Shown one piece after another: positions 1 through 9,300 of a stretch of DNA of 48,731 nucleotides. This DNA is from a virus, in IMG/VR virus record IMGVR_UViG_3300010885_046818, positions 1 to 48,731 of that record, one strand, 5' to 3'. Position 1 is the first letter of the stretch; the number at the start of each line of letters is the position of its first letter. The translations under genes and the position numbers were made by a program. The notes under the pieces were generated by a model. That model was given only the letters and a program-made list of their open reading frames with translations, was not told the DNA's origin and did not search any database.

Positions 1-462
1 GTCTGTATTTGCTTTTAAATTCAAAGCCGTTACGTTAGAACTATTGTCAAAATTAGTCACGGTAGCTAATCTAGTAATTTCACTATCTGAAATAAGGGAT
101 TTACCTGTTACTTTATCGACTTTACCGCTAATATCTTGATCGCCTGTATTCGTACCGCTTAAATTTGTCCCTAAAACAGTTCCAGAAGCATTTATAGATG
201 TTGGTGTTATATTTCCAAGCCCTATAACGGGTGTTGTGGTTCCTAGAGCAACCGTAACTCCGTTTGTTCCAGTGACAGATTTTAAAGTACCAACCGTGTT
301 TTTCAAAACCCAGTTTACCTCTTTAGTAATTGAATCCTGGACTAAAATTCGTGTTGCTGAATTGTCTTTTGAATTCCCCGTAATTTTTAGCTTATTCGCT
401 AAAGTAGTTTGCCCGAATGATACGGACGTAATTAGTAATAATAAATAGAGTAATTTTTTCAT
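1..462 (-). CDS. Secreted tail-fibre-like protein, N-terminal part (runs off the left edge)
   Basis: The frame opens with ATG at 462 and stays open to base 1, giving 154 codons. Residues 1-18 look like a signal peptide (MKKLLYLLLLITSVSFGQ). The rest is low-complexity and rich in Gly, Thr, Asn and Ser, with a GTNTGDQDISGKVDKVTGKS stretch of the kind found in fibre and appendage proteins of Bacteroidota phages. If the window ends are joined, the frame continues without a break into the frame at 48731-48606, giving a 195-residue protein. It starts 8 bases after the 470-799 gene and lies at the tail/lysis boundary. A signal peptide on a virion protein is unusual, so a secreted or envelope role is possible. 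The fibre assignment rests on composition only. Confidence 0.55.
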   Translation of the reverse strand, partial: MKKLLYLLLLITSVSFGQTTLANKLKITGNSKDNSATRILVQDSITKEVNWVLKNTVGTLKSVTGTNGVTVALGTTTPVIGLGNITPTSINASGTVLGTNLSGTNTGDQDISGKVDKVTGKSLISDSEITRLATVTNFDNSSNVTALNLKANTD

Positions 463-469
463 GTTTATT

Positions 470-799
470 TTAGATTTCTGTTTGTACTATTGGTAAAAAA
501 TTGTTTGAATCCGTAAGAACCCCGCCAAGCCATTTTGCTTCTGACATTCGGATTGTGCCATCGTTGCTCCAACCGCAGAAAATATCGCCTATTTCGTTTA
601 TGGATAGATCGGTGTTACCGAAGCCTTTTTGAATGAATTTAAAGAGAGTATGCGGATTTCTTACCGCAGCAAGTGTTGATTTAGAAACCCACCCCATTTT
701 ACCCGTTACTGAATCTCTAACATATACAGTGTCCGAGTTTAAATCCTCAACTATATCTTTAAATACAATATCACCGTAAAAAGTCTGAAATAAATTCAT
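470..799 (-). CDS. Hypothetical tail-region protein, 109 aa
   Basis: This is a soluble-looking 109-residue protein with no recognised family. Its start overlaps the stop of the 796-1257 gene by four bases (ATGA), so the two are translationally coupled. Residues 25-43 (VYVRDSVTGKMGWVSKSTL) resemble a segment of the next gene downstream (ILVQDSITKEVNWVLKNTV), which suggests a shared small motif in the two adjacent tail-region proteins. Position after the tail-tip genes and before lysis points to an appendage or fibre-associated role, but this is inference from order alone. Confidence 0.6.
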   Translation of the reverse strand: MNLFQTFYGDIVFKDIVEDLNSDTVYVRDSVTGKMGWVSKSTLAAVRNPHTLFKFIQKGFGNTDLSINEIGDIFCGWSNDGTIRMSEAKWLGGVLTDSNNFLPIVQTEI

Positions 800-1257
800 A
801 ATAATTTAGTTTCAAAGTGAATTTTTATATTTTGAGTAATGTGACCTGTTTCCTCTATGTAGATATAGAATTGAGTTTCATTTACTTTTTGCCAAACTAT
901 TGGGCGTATGTCATTGTCATATTCCATTGTACCTAAACTTTCAGGCGTAGAAATATCAACTTTGTAATTAGTATTTGAATGTGCGTTTTTAACCGTAACT
1001 AAAACTATATTTCCACCGCCTGTTCTTTGATATAATTTTGCAGACTCTACATCTCCAACAAAAGGATAAGAAAATCCAACTGAACCCACCCCAATATCTC
1101 CAACAGTTATAGATCCTTTATTTATTGCGTTAACCTGTACCGCATTATTTATATAATTCAAAATAGCAAGCTCTACTTCGCGATGTTTTGATGGAACAAT
1201 CCCTGAGTAATCGGCTAAATTTGAATTTATAAGTGCTATTATTTCGGTTTTCGTCAT
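796..1257 (-). CDS. Hypothetical tail-region protein, 153 aa
   Basis: I chose ATG at 1257 (MTKTEIIALINSNL) rather than the longer frame from 1314, because it overlaps the upstream stop as ATGA and the extra N-terminal residues lie inside the upstream gene. The first 40 residues are helical and charged. The remainder is beta-rich with glycine turns (KGSITVGDIGVGSVGFSYPF), compatible with a small trimeric tail or fibre component. I do not recognise the family. It belongs to the 1808-to-lysis operon and probably contributes to the host-contact end of the tail. Confidence 0.6.
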   Translation of the reverse strand: MTKTEIIALINSNLADYSGIVPSKHREVELAILNYINNAVQVNAINKGSITVGDIGVGSVGFSYPFVGDVESAKLYQRTGGGNIVLVTVKNAHSNTNYKVDISTPESLGTMEYDNDIRPIVWQKVNETQFYIYIEETGHITQNIKIHFETKLL

Positions 1258-1808
1258 GTTGTAGAGTATTGATTTGAATAATGTAAAGGAGAATAATGCA
1301 CTGGATGACCACATCCGAAAAACTCAATCCTTCTTTTAATCTCAAAACTTGCGAGCAAAGTAGGATCTCCTACCATATACAACCCTTCGATATAAACCCC
1401 GCTAATCATTCCTTTTACAAAATCGTATTTTTCAAGTGTGCCAATGATTTTTCCAATACGTTTGAATACTTGAAATTCATGTACTTGCATTAATCTTGAA
1501 AAAGTATATCTAATTTGCGAAGTCGAAATTCCGCTAATCAAAGAAGCGAATTGAATTAATGTATGGTTGTTTTCTGGAATGTAAGAAGTTCCTTTTGAGT
1601 CTATAAATTCAAACTCAAAAGCCTTTGCAGGAACAAAAAGATTGTTCCCAAAAGCATCAATTATGGTATAGGTTTTTAGAAGTAAATCACCCGTTAACTT
1701 GTCGGTTGCACTTAAAACAAGTGTTAAACCTTCTGAAATTTTAGCAAATTTAAGCATCGAAATAGTCCCCAAAGTATTGGTTTCTTTTATCTCGATGCCG
1801 TTTGGCAT
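1254..1808 (-). CDS. Tail-tip protein sharing a C-terminal module with its neighbour, 184 aa
   Basis: The 184-residue protein starts at an ATG about 60 bases downstream of a clear -7 box at 1873-1880. Its C-terminal part, from EFQVFKRIG to ASFEI, closely matches the C-terminus of the 1916-3337 product, and the similarity is visible in the DNA as well, so the module is duplicated. The N-terminal part (residues 1-110) is beta-rich and unlike the larger neighbour. Placement after the tail-tip gene suggests a baseplate, adhesin or receptor-binding accessory. Family unknown; the last 20 residues (from about HPVHYSPLHYS) are unusually rich in His, Tyr and Ser. Confidence 0.65.
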   Translation of the reverse strand: MPNGIEIKETNTLGTISMLKFAKISEGLTLVLSATDKLTGDLLLKTYTIIDAFGNNLFVPAKAFEFEFIDSKGTSYIPENNHTLIQFASLISGISTSQIRYTFSRLMQVHEFQVFKRIGKIIGTLEKYDFVKGMISGVYIEGLYMVGDPTLLASFEIKRRIEFFGCGHPVHYSPLHYSNQYSTT

Positions 1809-1872
1809 GGATATAATTGTTATTTTTCTATTCAGAATACAACATCCGTAATCGCTTTAGGTTAATTGTTTA

Positions 1873-1915
1873 CAAATGTAACATATTTTTATTATAAATG
1901 TAACATATTTTATTC
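1873..1915 (-). promoter_or_regulatory. Promoter with duplicated GTAACATATTTT operator half-site
   Basis: On the minus strand TACATTTG (1880-1873) matches the Bacteroidota -7 box TAnnTTTG. Two copies of AAATGTAACATATTTT lie at 1874-1889 and 1896-1911, 22 bp apart, about two helical turns. GTAAC begins 5 bp from the start of the box on the plus strand, the same spacing as at 17071, 20508 and 23043. No convincing -33 TTG is present, which suggests activator dependence. It would drive the 1808 gene and through it the end of the tail and lysis region. Confidence 0.65.
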
Positions 1916-3337
1916 TTAAAAAGTCACACTGTTTTCTATTTCAAAACTTGCTTTTAATTCAATGTTTCCTCCTAAATAAATGGCCTCGATATAATCTCCT
2001 TCAACAATTCCTTTTACATAATCGCATATTTCTAAAATATTTGGATTAATTCCTATACGTTTAAACACTTGAAATTCACCAATAGCAAAGTATTTCGAGT
2101 TTTCAATTTTGACTATTCCTGTGGTATTTATGATAAATTGCAAAGGAATAAAGTCTGGAACAATTGTATCATTGTCGACACTTCCTAAAACCGTATCTTT
2201 CAATAATTGAAGTGTATAAGCTCCATCACCCCAAGTGTTTATTTTAGCACCTGCATTAGTTACTTTTAAAATATTGGTGCCTAAAATAGAAAGTCCGTAC
2301 GTGATTTTATAATTGTTCGTACCATTGATAACGTTTACGCCGATAGTATCTGAAATATTCCCATTCAAAACAATTGGTTTATTGAAAATAAATAATACCT
2401 CGTAAATGTTGTCTATGATTGTTTCGCCACTTAACGGACTTGTAGCAGTACACTTTAAAGTCACAAACGGTAATCCAAGTACAACACTTAAGTCTGCAAT
2501 TTCGAATATCTTTTTACTAAAATTTGCCGTTGCCGTAATAGTTGACAAAGAAAAATCTTGACCATTTGGAGTTTTTTCGTAGTTGTAAGGTTCTAACAAA
2601 TCAACCCCGTAAATATTTGAAGTTTGAATATTAGCAAAACTGTCTAATTTTCCATCGAGAAAGTAGATTATATCCGAATCCAACGCCAACGCTAATGGGT
2701 TGTTTAGTTCGTCATTTAGAATCACAGTATATTCTTTTAAAAACAACCGTTGTACCCTTCCAAGTTGATTTTTAGAATCGTTATTCGAAAGTGCTTTATA
2801 GTTTTCTGCTTCGGCGGCTGTGCTACTTTTTGCGTAATAAATAGGCAAACGCATAACCTGATAATAAGAGTTATTTTCGTAAGGAATGCTCCAATGGTTG
2901 GCGTTATGCCTCCAAATCATAAGAGTTGTATTGTCCGCGGGAACCATACTCATTCCAAACTTATTAGAATTGAAGTTTAAATTTGTCGAAATTCCATCGT
3001 TTAACAATACGGCTACATTAATCGAGAATTGCGCCCAATTTTCAGAATATCCACTAATTAAAAACTGAAAATAAAGAAAGTTATTTACTAAATCTAGTTT
3101 ATTTGTTTGAGTTAATCCGAGTGAACTCCCAAAACAATCCGTCAATAAAATTGAATTTACCGAAGTAATCGATTTTACATTTTTATTTGTAAACACAAAA
3201 TCCAAAGGCACATATTGAAAATATTGCTCGCCTACGACCAAATCTAAAAATAATCTATTTTGTGTTGGCGTGTCTTTCGAATAAATTTGCTCGTTTGATC
3301 CAATAAATCGAATGAAACTCTTAATTTGACTATTCAT
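1916..3337 (-). CDS. Putative tail-tip / baseplate protein, 473 aa
   Basis: The 473-residue protein starts at ATG 3337 and overlaps the end of the upstream tail gene by 8 bases, so the two are coupled. It is beta-rich throughout with no membrane segment or catalytic motif that I can see. The last 55 residues (EFQVFKRIG...ASFEI) are duplicated in the following gene. Order (tape measure, large tail protein, this gene) fits a distal-tail or receptor-binding protein of a siphovirus. No specific family is recognised, so the functional name is by position. Confidence 0.65.
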   Translation of the reverse strand: MNSQIKSFIRFIGSNEQIYSKDTPTQNRLFLDLVVGEQYFQYVPLDFVFTNKNVKSITSVNSILLTDCFGSSLGLTQTNKLDLVNNFLYFQFLISGYSENWAQFSINVAVLLNDGISTNLNFNSNKFGMSMVPADNTTLMIWRHNANHWSIPYENNSYYQVMRLPIYYAKSSTAAEAENYKALSNNDSKNQLGRVQRLFLKEYTVILNDELNNPLALALDSDIIYFLDGKLDSFANIQTSNIYGVDLLEPYNYEKTPNGQDFSLSTITATANFSKKIFEIADLSVVLGLPFVTLKCTATSPLSGETIIDNIYEVLFIFNKPIVLNGNISDTIGVNVINGTNNYKITYGLSILGTNILKVTNAGAKINTWGDGAYTLQLLKDTVLGSVDNDTIVPDFIPLQFIINTTGIVKIENSKYFAIGEFQVFKRIGINPNILEICDYVKGIVEGDYIEAIYLGGNIELKASFEIENSVTF

Positions 3338-5519
3338 ATTTTTGTTCTCCTTTTATGTTTAATTTTTCATTTTTGCTATCGTAAACTATACTCGTTGGGA
3401 ATATTTTTAAACTTGCAAATGTTTCTGTGTCGACTAAATTTAAATATCCTTTTTTATCTAAAATTGATTGTAATAAATTATAATAATCTTTAAAATTAAA
3501 ACGCACACTTAATTCAATATCGTAAAAATGCGTTGTGATTAAAGGCGTTACGAACGTATCGATATTTTCATTTTCTTTAATTAAAATAGAAGTTGTTCCC
3601 GCAATACTCGCTTGTGATTTCATTATTCCGTTTAGCTTGTAAAAAGTATTCAATAACTTCACTTTGTTAACGATCAACTGCGTCAAATTTGCCAAGTATT
3701 CCGAGTAATTATCCAATAAAAGCCTTTTTAAGGACAATCTTAAATTATATGCAGTCTGAGGACTTGAATAGTTTATAACAGTAGAAAACCCCTCGTTTGA
3801 ACGGTTCTTATAGGTTTCGTCAACTTGCTTGAAACAATCAATTACATAAGTTTCGTCATCTGTTTGTTTTGACTTCCCGGGTTCGACTGATAAACCTTCC
3901 CTTCTTGCGTATTCTATTTTGTAGGCATCTGCAATAAATCCTATTTCTTTTGTTTCGGTTTCTTTTTGATTACCGCCGTTTACCATCCAAGAGCTTTGTG
4001 TATGAACTGAATCGATTGTGTTGTCTTTATTCTCCTGAATATCTTGAAAAGTCTTATAGTTAAATTCGAGTTTTTTAGTTTTGTTTTTCGGATTTACGCT
4101 TACTGAAAATGAACTTGCAATCGGATTAAAGTCTAGTCTGGCCACTTCAATGTCTTTGTAAAAGTCTGAATGATGCCCAATAAATACTTCGCCATCATTA
4201 ATTTGATAGTCGAAATTAAATTGATTTCGAATATTATCTAAATAATCGTTCCAAGTCATTTTCCATCCGTAAACAGTTTGCGGAAAATTCCTGATAGAAT
4301 ATCCGTTACAACAAAATATATCATAAAGAAAACCTCCTAATTGAAGTTTAGGCGCAGTAAGTCCTGTATAAATGGGATTAATAGATGTTAATAATTGGTT
4401 TCCCATATCATATAAACGGCTCATGTTTGCGGTTGTATCTACATAAGCATCGGTTCCGTATATTTTCATTCCACCGCTTCCCGTTATTTTCAAAGTTCCT
4501 GTAGCTGGAATTGGATAATCAAGATCGGAACTTGAACCAGGATAACCGCCAGAAACAGTACTATGAATATTGAAAGAAAGTCTTGAATTTGACATTAATT
4601 CGAAAATATGATTATCGAAATTAAATTCTAAATTCGTTAAATCAACCGTTAAATTACTAGAAAGGCTCGGCGTGTATGTTTTTTTTAGGCTTGTGATTAT
4701 TGGTGTTCCTGTAAATTCAGGATTTGCAAATGATTGAATTATTACCTCAAAAGTCACCTCGTCAATATGCCCTTGATATACAACATCAGGTGTATAAGTT
4801 CCGTTAAAAGTATCTACTATTCCTGATTTAACGTAATCAATTGCTAGAGCTTCAATTATAATACCTGTAATTGACAGCGTTAATTTTTGAGGAATTAACG
4901 TTTGTATGTGGTAGTAAATATTTGATGTTTTTAAAAAAGGATCAAACTGAGATCCTATTGTGGTGCTTGGATTTAACTGCCAAATATCATCATTTGTAAA
5001 AAAACTATTTAACTCATTTGTTGTGATAATTTGTTTAGAAATAGTTTTAAGCGGTAATAAATAAAATGAATAACCTCCTGAAATATCATATGTTTTTCCT
5101 CCATTTGCTAAATCGTAAACATTTGACGAAAGAATATCTTTTGCTTTTAATTTAACGGGTTCCGTGTTTATTGCGGAAATTGCTTTTTGTTGCAAACTTA
5201 AAGTTGAAAGTAGATTGACTTCAATATCTCCTAATTCATTTAAATATCGGTTACTATCGTTAATTACAGCATCACATTTTAAGTAATTTGTTTTATCGGT
5301 AGTGACTGTTCCAAAATCTAACATTGCACTTAAAATAAGCTCCGTATCAATTGAAACTTTATAGTAAACCTCTGAAAATAAAGATTTGGTTTGGAATTTT
5401 AAAAGTAAATTATCGAATTGTTGACCGAAAACTATTTCACGGTTCTGAAATTCTAAAGAAATGCTATCGCCGAATGTTATTTTTCGACCATAACCTTTAT
5501 CGTTTTGTTCTAACCCCAA
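3330..5519 (-). CDS. Large tail protein (tail-tip/hub-like), start unclear
   Basis: From the TTG at 5519 the protein is 729 residues. The open frame, however, continues upstream to a TAA at 5657-5655 with protein-like sequence (residues such as LYIDNIAYQIDEPIGFDSLS) that resembles the N-termini of Bacteroidota phage tail proteins, so the real protein is probably about 35 residues longer. No ATG, GTG or TTG lies in frame there; an ATG at 5629 is one frame off and followed by CGA TAA. A -7 box lies at 5672-5665. Position directly after the tape-measure region suggests a hub or distal tail protein. Confidence is high that it is coding, moderate for the role. Confidence 0.7.
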   Translation of the reverse strand: MGLEQNDKGYGRKITFGDSISLEFQNREIVFGQQFDNLLLKFQTKSLFSEVYYKVSIDTELILSAMLDFGTVTTDKTNYLKCDAVINDSNRYLNELGDIEVNLLSTLSLQQKAISAINTEPVKLKAKDILSSNVYDLANGGKTYDISGGYSFYLLPLKTISKQIITTNELNSFFTNDDIWQLNPSTTIGSQFDPFLKTSNIYYHIQTLIPQKLTLSITGIIIEALAIDYVKSGIVDTFNGTYTPDVVYQGHIDEVTFEVIIQSFANPEFTGTPIITSLKKTYTPSLSSNLTVDLTNLEFNFDNHIFELMSNSRLSFNIHSTVSGGYPGSSSDLDYPIPATGTLKITGSGGMKIYGTDAYVDTTANMSRLYDMGNQLLTSINPIYTGLTAPKLQLGGFLYDIFCCNGYSIRNFPQTVYGWKMTWNDYLDNIRNQFNFDYQINDGEVFIGHHSDFYKDIEVARLDFNPIASSFSVSVNPKNKTKKLEFNYKTFQDIQENKDNTIDSVHTQSSWMVNGGNQKETETKEIGFIADAYKIEYARREGLSVEPGKSKQTDDETYVIDCFKQVDETYKNRSNEGFSTVINYSSPQTAYNLRLSLKRLLLDNYSEYLANLTQLIVNKVKLLNTFYKLNGIMKSQASIAGTTSILIKENENIDTFVTPLITTHFYDIELSVRFNFKDYYNLLQSILDKKGYLNLVDTETFASLKIFPTSIVYDSKNEKLNIKGEQKYE

Positions 5520-5664
5520 AGAAAGGGAATCAAAACCGATAGGTTCGTCGATTTGATAGGCGATATTATCGATATATAAACGGTGAATTAGTCCGTTGCT
5601 GTCTAGTGGGTTAGTGGTTATTATCGCATATCGTTCGTAATCGAATTTTAGATTTTAATAAGTA

Positions 5665-5672
5665 CAAATGTA
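5665..5672 (-). promoter_or_regulatory. Promoter -7 box (TACATTTG) for the large tail gene
   Basis: TACATTTG on the minus strand matches TAnnTTTG exactly. It sits between the terminator at 5676-5704 and the open frame of the large tail protein, leaving a leader of only about 30-40 bases. Unlike most promoters here it lacks the long GTAAC...TATTC element (GTAAGCAAAA follows instead). Confidence 0.55.
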
Positions 5673-5675
5673 AGC

Positions 5676-5704
5676 AAAAAAAAGCCACTCGGTTAAAAGT
5701 GGCT
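5676..5704 (-). terminator. Intrinsic terminator after the DUF4468 moron
   Basis: On the minus strand AGCCACT (5704-5698) pairs with AGTGGCT (5689-5683) around an 8-base loop, followed by eight Ts. It ends the small operon of the DUF4468 gene and its coupled membrane peptide before the next promoter. Confidence 0.8.
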
Positions 5705-5709
5705 TAAGG

Positions 5710-5808
5710 TTATTTTGTAAAGTAATTAAAAGCAACTATAATAATAGTACTGATTAATACTACTATCCACCAATAAGGGTCTTGTAGTCTATTGTAGTGG
5801 TGGTTCAT
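5710..5808 (-). CDS. Small membrane protein, 32 aa
   Basis: ATG at 5808 overlaps the TAA of the DUF4468 gene (TAATG), so translation is coupled. The peptide has a short polar N-terminus (MNHHYNRLQDPYWW) followed by one hydrophobic segment (IVVLISTIIIVAFNYF) and a terminal Lys. It ends just before an intrinsic terminator. Function unknown; a single-span envelope peptide expressed with a secreted partner is a reasonable description. Confidence 0.6.
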   Translation of the reverse strand: MNHHYNRLQDPYWWIVVLISTIIIVAFNYFTK

Positions 5809-6359
5809 TACCAATCTGATTTTTTAGTTTCTTTGATACTTGAAACGAAATTCTCAACTAAATCATTGATAGCTTTTTCTTTGTCGTGCCTTATTTTTAA
5901 TACTTGTTCCGTTTCAGCGTAATTGCTTTTTAACATTGGTTTTATAGCAAGTAAATCAATGTTTAAACCTATTGATCCTTCTATGTCTGGAGAAGTTTCT
6001 AATAATTTAGAAATAGTTAATTTAATTTTACCTTTCTTTATATCTATATTAAAATAGTATTCAATTAAACAGTCAATAACGCGTTCTTTACCGAATGATT
6101 TGTAAAAAATTGGGTCTTTTATAACCCCATTAAAACTAACAAACTCATTTTCAATATTACCTTTTGCAACCTTGTCTGGGTTTGAATAGTTTTTTTGAAT
6201 GTATTTATTAATCCTTGAATAAATCTCTTTTGCGCTTAACGAATCTAATGCAATAATTTGAGTAGTATTGGTTAAACCTTCCTTTGTAATTTCGATCTTA
6301 TTTTGACCGAATCCATAAATACTAAATAATAGTACAAATGGTAAAATAATATTTTTCAT
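5808..6359 (-). CDS. Secreted DUF4468-like protein (moron), 183 aa
   Basis: Residues 1-18 are a signal peptide (MKNIILPFVLLFSIYGFG) typical of Bacteroidota. The following segment (LDSLSAKEIYSRINKYIQ ... SFNGVI ... DCLIEYYFNIDIKKGKIKL) has the layout of DUF4468, a TBP-like fold found in secreted proteins of this phylum. The gene has its own -7 box and terminator inside the tail operon, between tape measure and tail-tip genes, which is the classic arrangement of a moron. It may alter the surface of the host, but nothing in the sequence shows how. Family call is by pattern, not by search. Confidence 0.65.
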   Translation of the reverse strand: MKNIILPFVLLFSIYGFGQNKIEITKEGLTNTTQIIALDSLSAKEIYSRINKYIQKNYSNPDKVAKGNIENEFVSFNGVIKDPIFYKSFGKERVIDCLIEYYFNIDIKKGKIKLTISKLLETSPDIEGSIGLNIDLLAIKPMLKSNYAETEQVLKIRHDKEKAINDLVENFVSSIKETKKSDW

Positions 6360-6374
6360 AATTTAAAATTTTAC

Positions 6375-6384
6375 CAAATGTAAC
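6375..6384 (-). promoter_or_regulatory. Promoter -7 box of the DUF4468 moron
   Basis: TACATTTG (6382-6375, minus strand) directly follows GTTAC, as in the operator-linked promoters, but the rest of the 37-bp element is absent. It lies 16 bases upstream of ATG 6359 and after the stop of the tape-measure gene. Confidence 0.5.
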
Positions 6385-6391
6385 GCTTTTC

Positions 6392-9300
6392 TTAACTAAG
6401 ATTTTGTCTTTTGAAAGAATTATTCCTATTATCTGAATAGTTTTTCATTGTGATAGATCCTTTATTTACGATTTCGACTAACTTATTATCGATTACAACA
6501 TAACTTTTTACTGATTTGTTGTTATTTGCTTTTGCCATTTGTCGCCCAAATCCCTGCTCGATTTTATCGTAATCAATTTTATTACTTTTTATATGCCCGT
6601 CAATTCGTGAACTTGAAAACATTGCACTTCGAACCATTGCAGAAATATCCGCTGGTAAAATCTTGTCTCCTTTAGTAATATTCGTTAAATGCGCACCGCT
6701 ATCTGAACCAAAAGACTTAATGTTGCCAAAAGCATCCGTGTGGATTTCCGCTCCTTTCTCGTCAATCATTGCAAGTCCTGTGTATGGTGCGTAGTTGGTA
6801 CCGACTTCAAAGCCTGCTATTTTACTTGCACTCATTGCACCGTTAGCTATGACAAGACCTCCTTGAATATAAGCCTGTGTTGCTGCCGACGCATACATTG
6901 CCGCTCCTATTGGATCAAAAGCTGCCGCGTGTGCTGTTGCTTCTGCTGTTGCTTCTGCACCTGCAATAAACAATTTAGACGCGCCCTCATAGGTATTGTA
7001 GCCTATTTGCGCAATAGCCAACGCCTTACCTACTGCACTCGATTTCCCAGAAATTTCAATAAAAAAAGCAAATCCATCTTCTAAGTTTTTCTTTTTTGAA
7101 GCTGCTGTAGCTTCATTCATTGCTATTACATTGTCGGCTAATTGTTTTTCAATTTCTGCTTTCTTTTTTGCGTCTCCTTTAACTAAATTAAGTTCTTTAT
7201 TAAGAGCCGCTTGTTTTAGTTTGAATGAATTTATAGACTGTGCTAAAGAACCTTTATTCAATAACTTAAATTTACCTTCTTCTAGTTTTACTTCGTCGTT
7301 TATTTCTTTTACTTTTGAAGCTAATAAATCCGCATCTACTTTCTTAGTATCTTTATTTTTATCATCTTCAAGTTTTTTTATCCCTTGTAAATACTTCAAT
7401 TCGTTGGCTGTTAAAAGCCCTTTCGTTTTCGAATCGATTTTTAATTGTTCGTCGGTTTTTGTTTTATCGATGTTTAATTCGTCACGCAATCCAGCACGGT
7501 GAACTTCCATAGTTTCCGCAATACGTTTCTTTTCTTCATTAACCAACAAATCAGTCAACGTAGCACCGTCTTTGATTAAAGTTTTGTTATTCATATCGTA
7601 GACTTCCAACTCGAATTTTGCACCGTCTAATCGTGTTTTTTCTAAAGCCTTATTTCTTTCCGTTTCGATTTTTACAAGTTCCTGGCTAAATGTATTTCTT
7701 AAAATCAATTCGTCTTGACTTCCTTTTTTAACCCCGATTAAATTTTTCGAAAGTTCTGCGCTTGCGATGGATCGTTTCATTTCGGAAGTAGCCTGAATAT
7801 GCGCAATGTTTTCGCTCTCCAATTTACTTGCTTGGTCGTAGCTTGCAATTTGATTGTCAAGAGTAATTTTCATCGTTTTAACCGTTTCTTCAGCAGTTTT
7901 CTTTTGACGTGAAAGTTCTTTTTCTGCTGCCTTTTCAGCATCCGCATTCGCTTTTTCTGCGTCTTTTTCGGCTTTTTCTTTTGCTTTCTCCTCTTTCTTT
8001 TCCTTTGCATCTGCAAGTCTATCACTAAAGTTATTTGCTTTTTCAACAACCCGAGAAGATGCTTCTATAAGTCCATATCTTTCAACCTGAATTTTTCGCA
8101 AATGATCTATTTCACTTTGATCTAAATTATATTTTTTCTTAATTTCCTGTGCATAATTAGCGTTTCCTTTTGCCAATTGTTTCATGTCTTCTTCCGAAAT
8201 TTCCTTTCCTTCTGAAAGTCTCATTCTAGCAGCTGCCATTTCTTTATTGTTATGTGATAATTTAGCAGCTACATTTTCATTTTCCAAATCAATTGCTTTT
8301 TTCAACATTTTCATTCTTTCCTCTTCGGATAATGTTCTGTTTTTTGATTGCGTAATCAACTTAGTTATTTCGGCCTGTGCTTTTGCGCTAGATAATTCCA
8401 AGGCTCTTTCGCTTGCTATAATTTCCCTTTGAGCTTTTGCTAATTTATAAGCTTCTTCTGCTGCTTTACTTGTTTCACTTCCCAATGAAGAGAATACTTC
8501 TGTTAATGATTTTGACCCTGTGGCCAATGCAAAAACACTACTTTTTAGCACTTCAAATATTGCCATTAACGACGCAAATAAATCTTTTACAGGGTTTATA
8601 ACTGGCGCAAAATCTTTAAAAATATAGACTAATACTCCAAAAGCTAAAACTACTGCCGTGATCGGGAATAATAAAACCGCCAACGCTGCATTTAAGCCCC
8701 ATGTTGTTGCTGTTGCTGCTACTTCCGCACCTGCTGCTACTTCGGTTGTTCCGGCTAATCCAACTTGTGCAACTGCCATTCCTTCTGTTGCTGTTGTCGC
8801 TACTGTTGCAGCTGTTGAAAATCCAGCTACTACAACTCTGGATTCTGCCGTTGCAACTGCATTCGCTTCGGTAGCTATTGTTGAAGCTTCAACCGCTACA
8901 ACTGCCGATTTTTCAACCGCAATCATTTTAATTTTAGCGGCTACATACGAAGCTGTATTTTTTGCCCCTGTAACTACGCTTTCGCTTATGTCTTTTACTT
9001 TAGTAACCGCTTGCGCACCACCTTGAACAAAACCTACGGCAGTACGTGTTAACTCTCCAATTTTCCCACTAAACAATCCTGTTTGCTCTAATGCGGATTT
9101 TACACCGCCAGCATAATCGCCAATATTCATTTTTTGCTTTAATGCTGCGTCCGCATTTGCTTTGATAAATGCGTTATTTGCGTCTAATTTTGCATTAAAA
9201 CCCGTTAACTGTAATTGACCTTCAGCGGTCGTTAAATTAACATTGTTTCTAGCCTGTGTAAGTAATGCGTTTTGCGCTCTTGCTTCGGCAATTGAAGTGA

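Noticed and set aside
796-1314. Longer start at 1314 for the 153-aa tail-region gene
   Set aside because: It would overlap the upstream gene by 61 bases and lacks support, while ATG 1257 overlaps the upstream stop as ATGA.
6740-9026. Several long plus-strand open frames inside the tape-measure gene
   Set aside because: They lie antisense to a strongly supported gene, have repetitive Ala/Thr/Ser or Cys-rich compositions caused by the opposite strand, and lack promoters or context.
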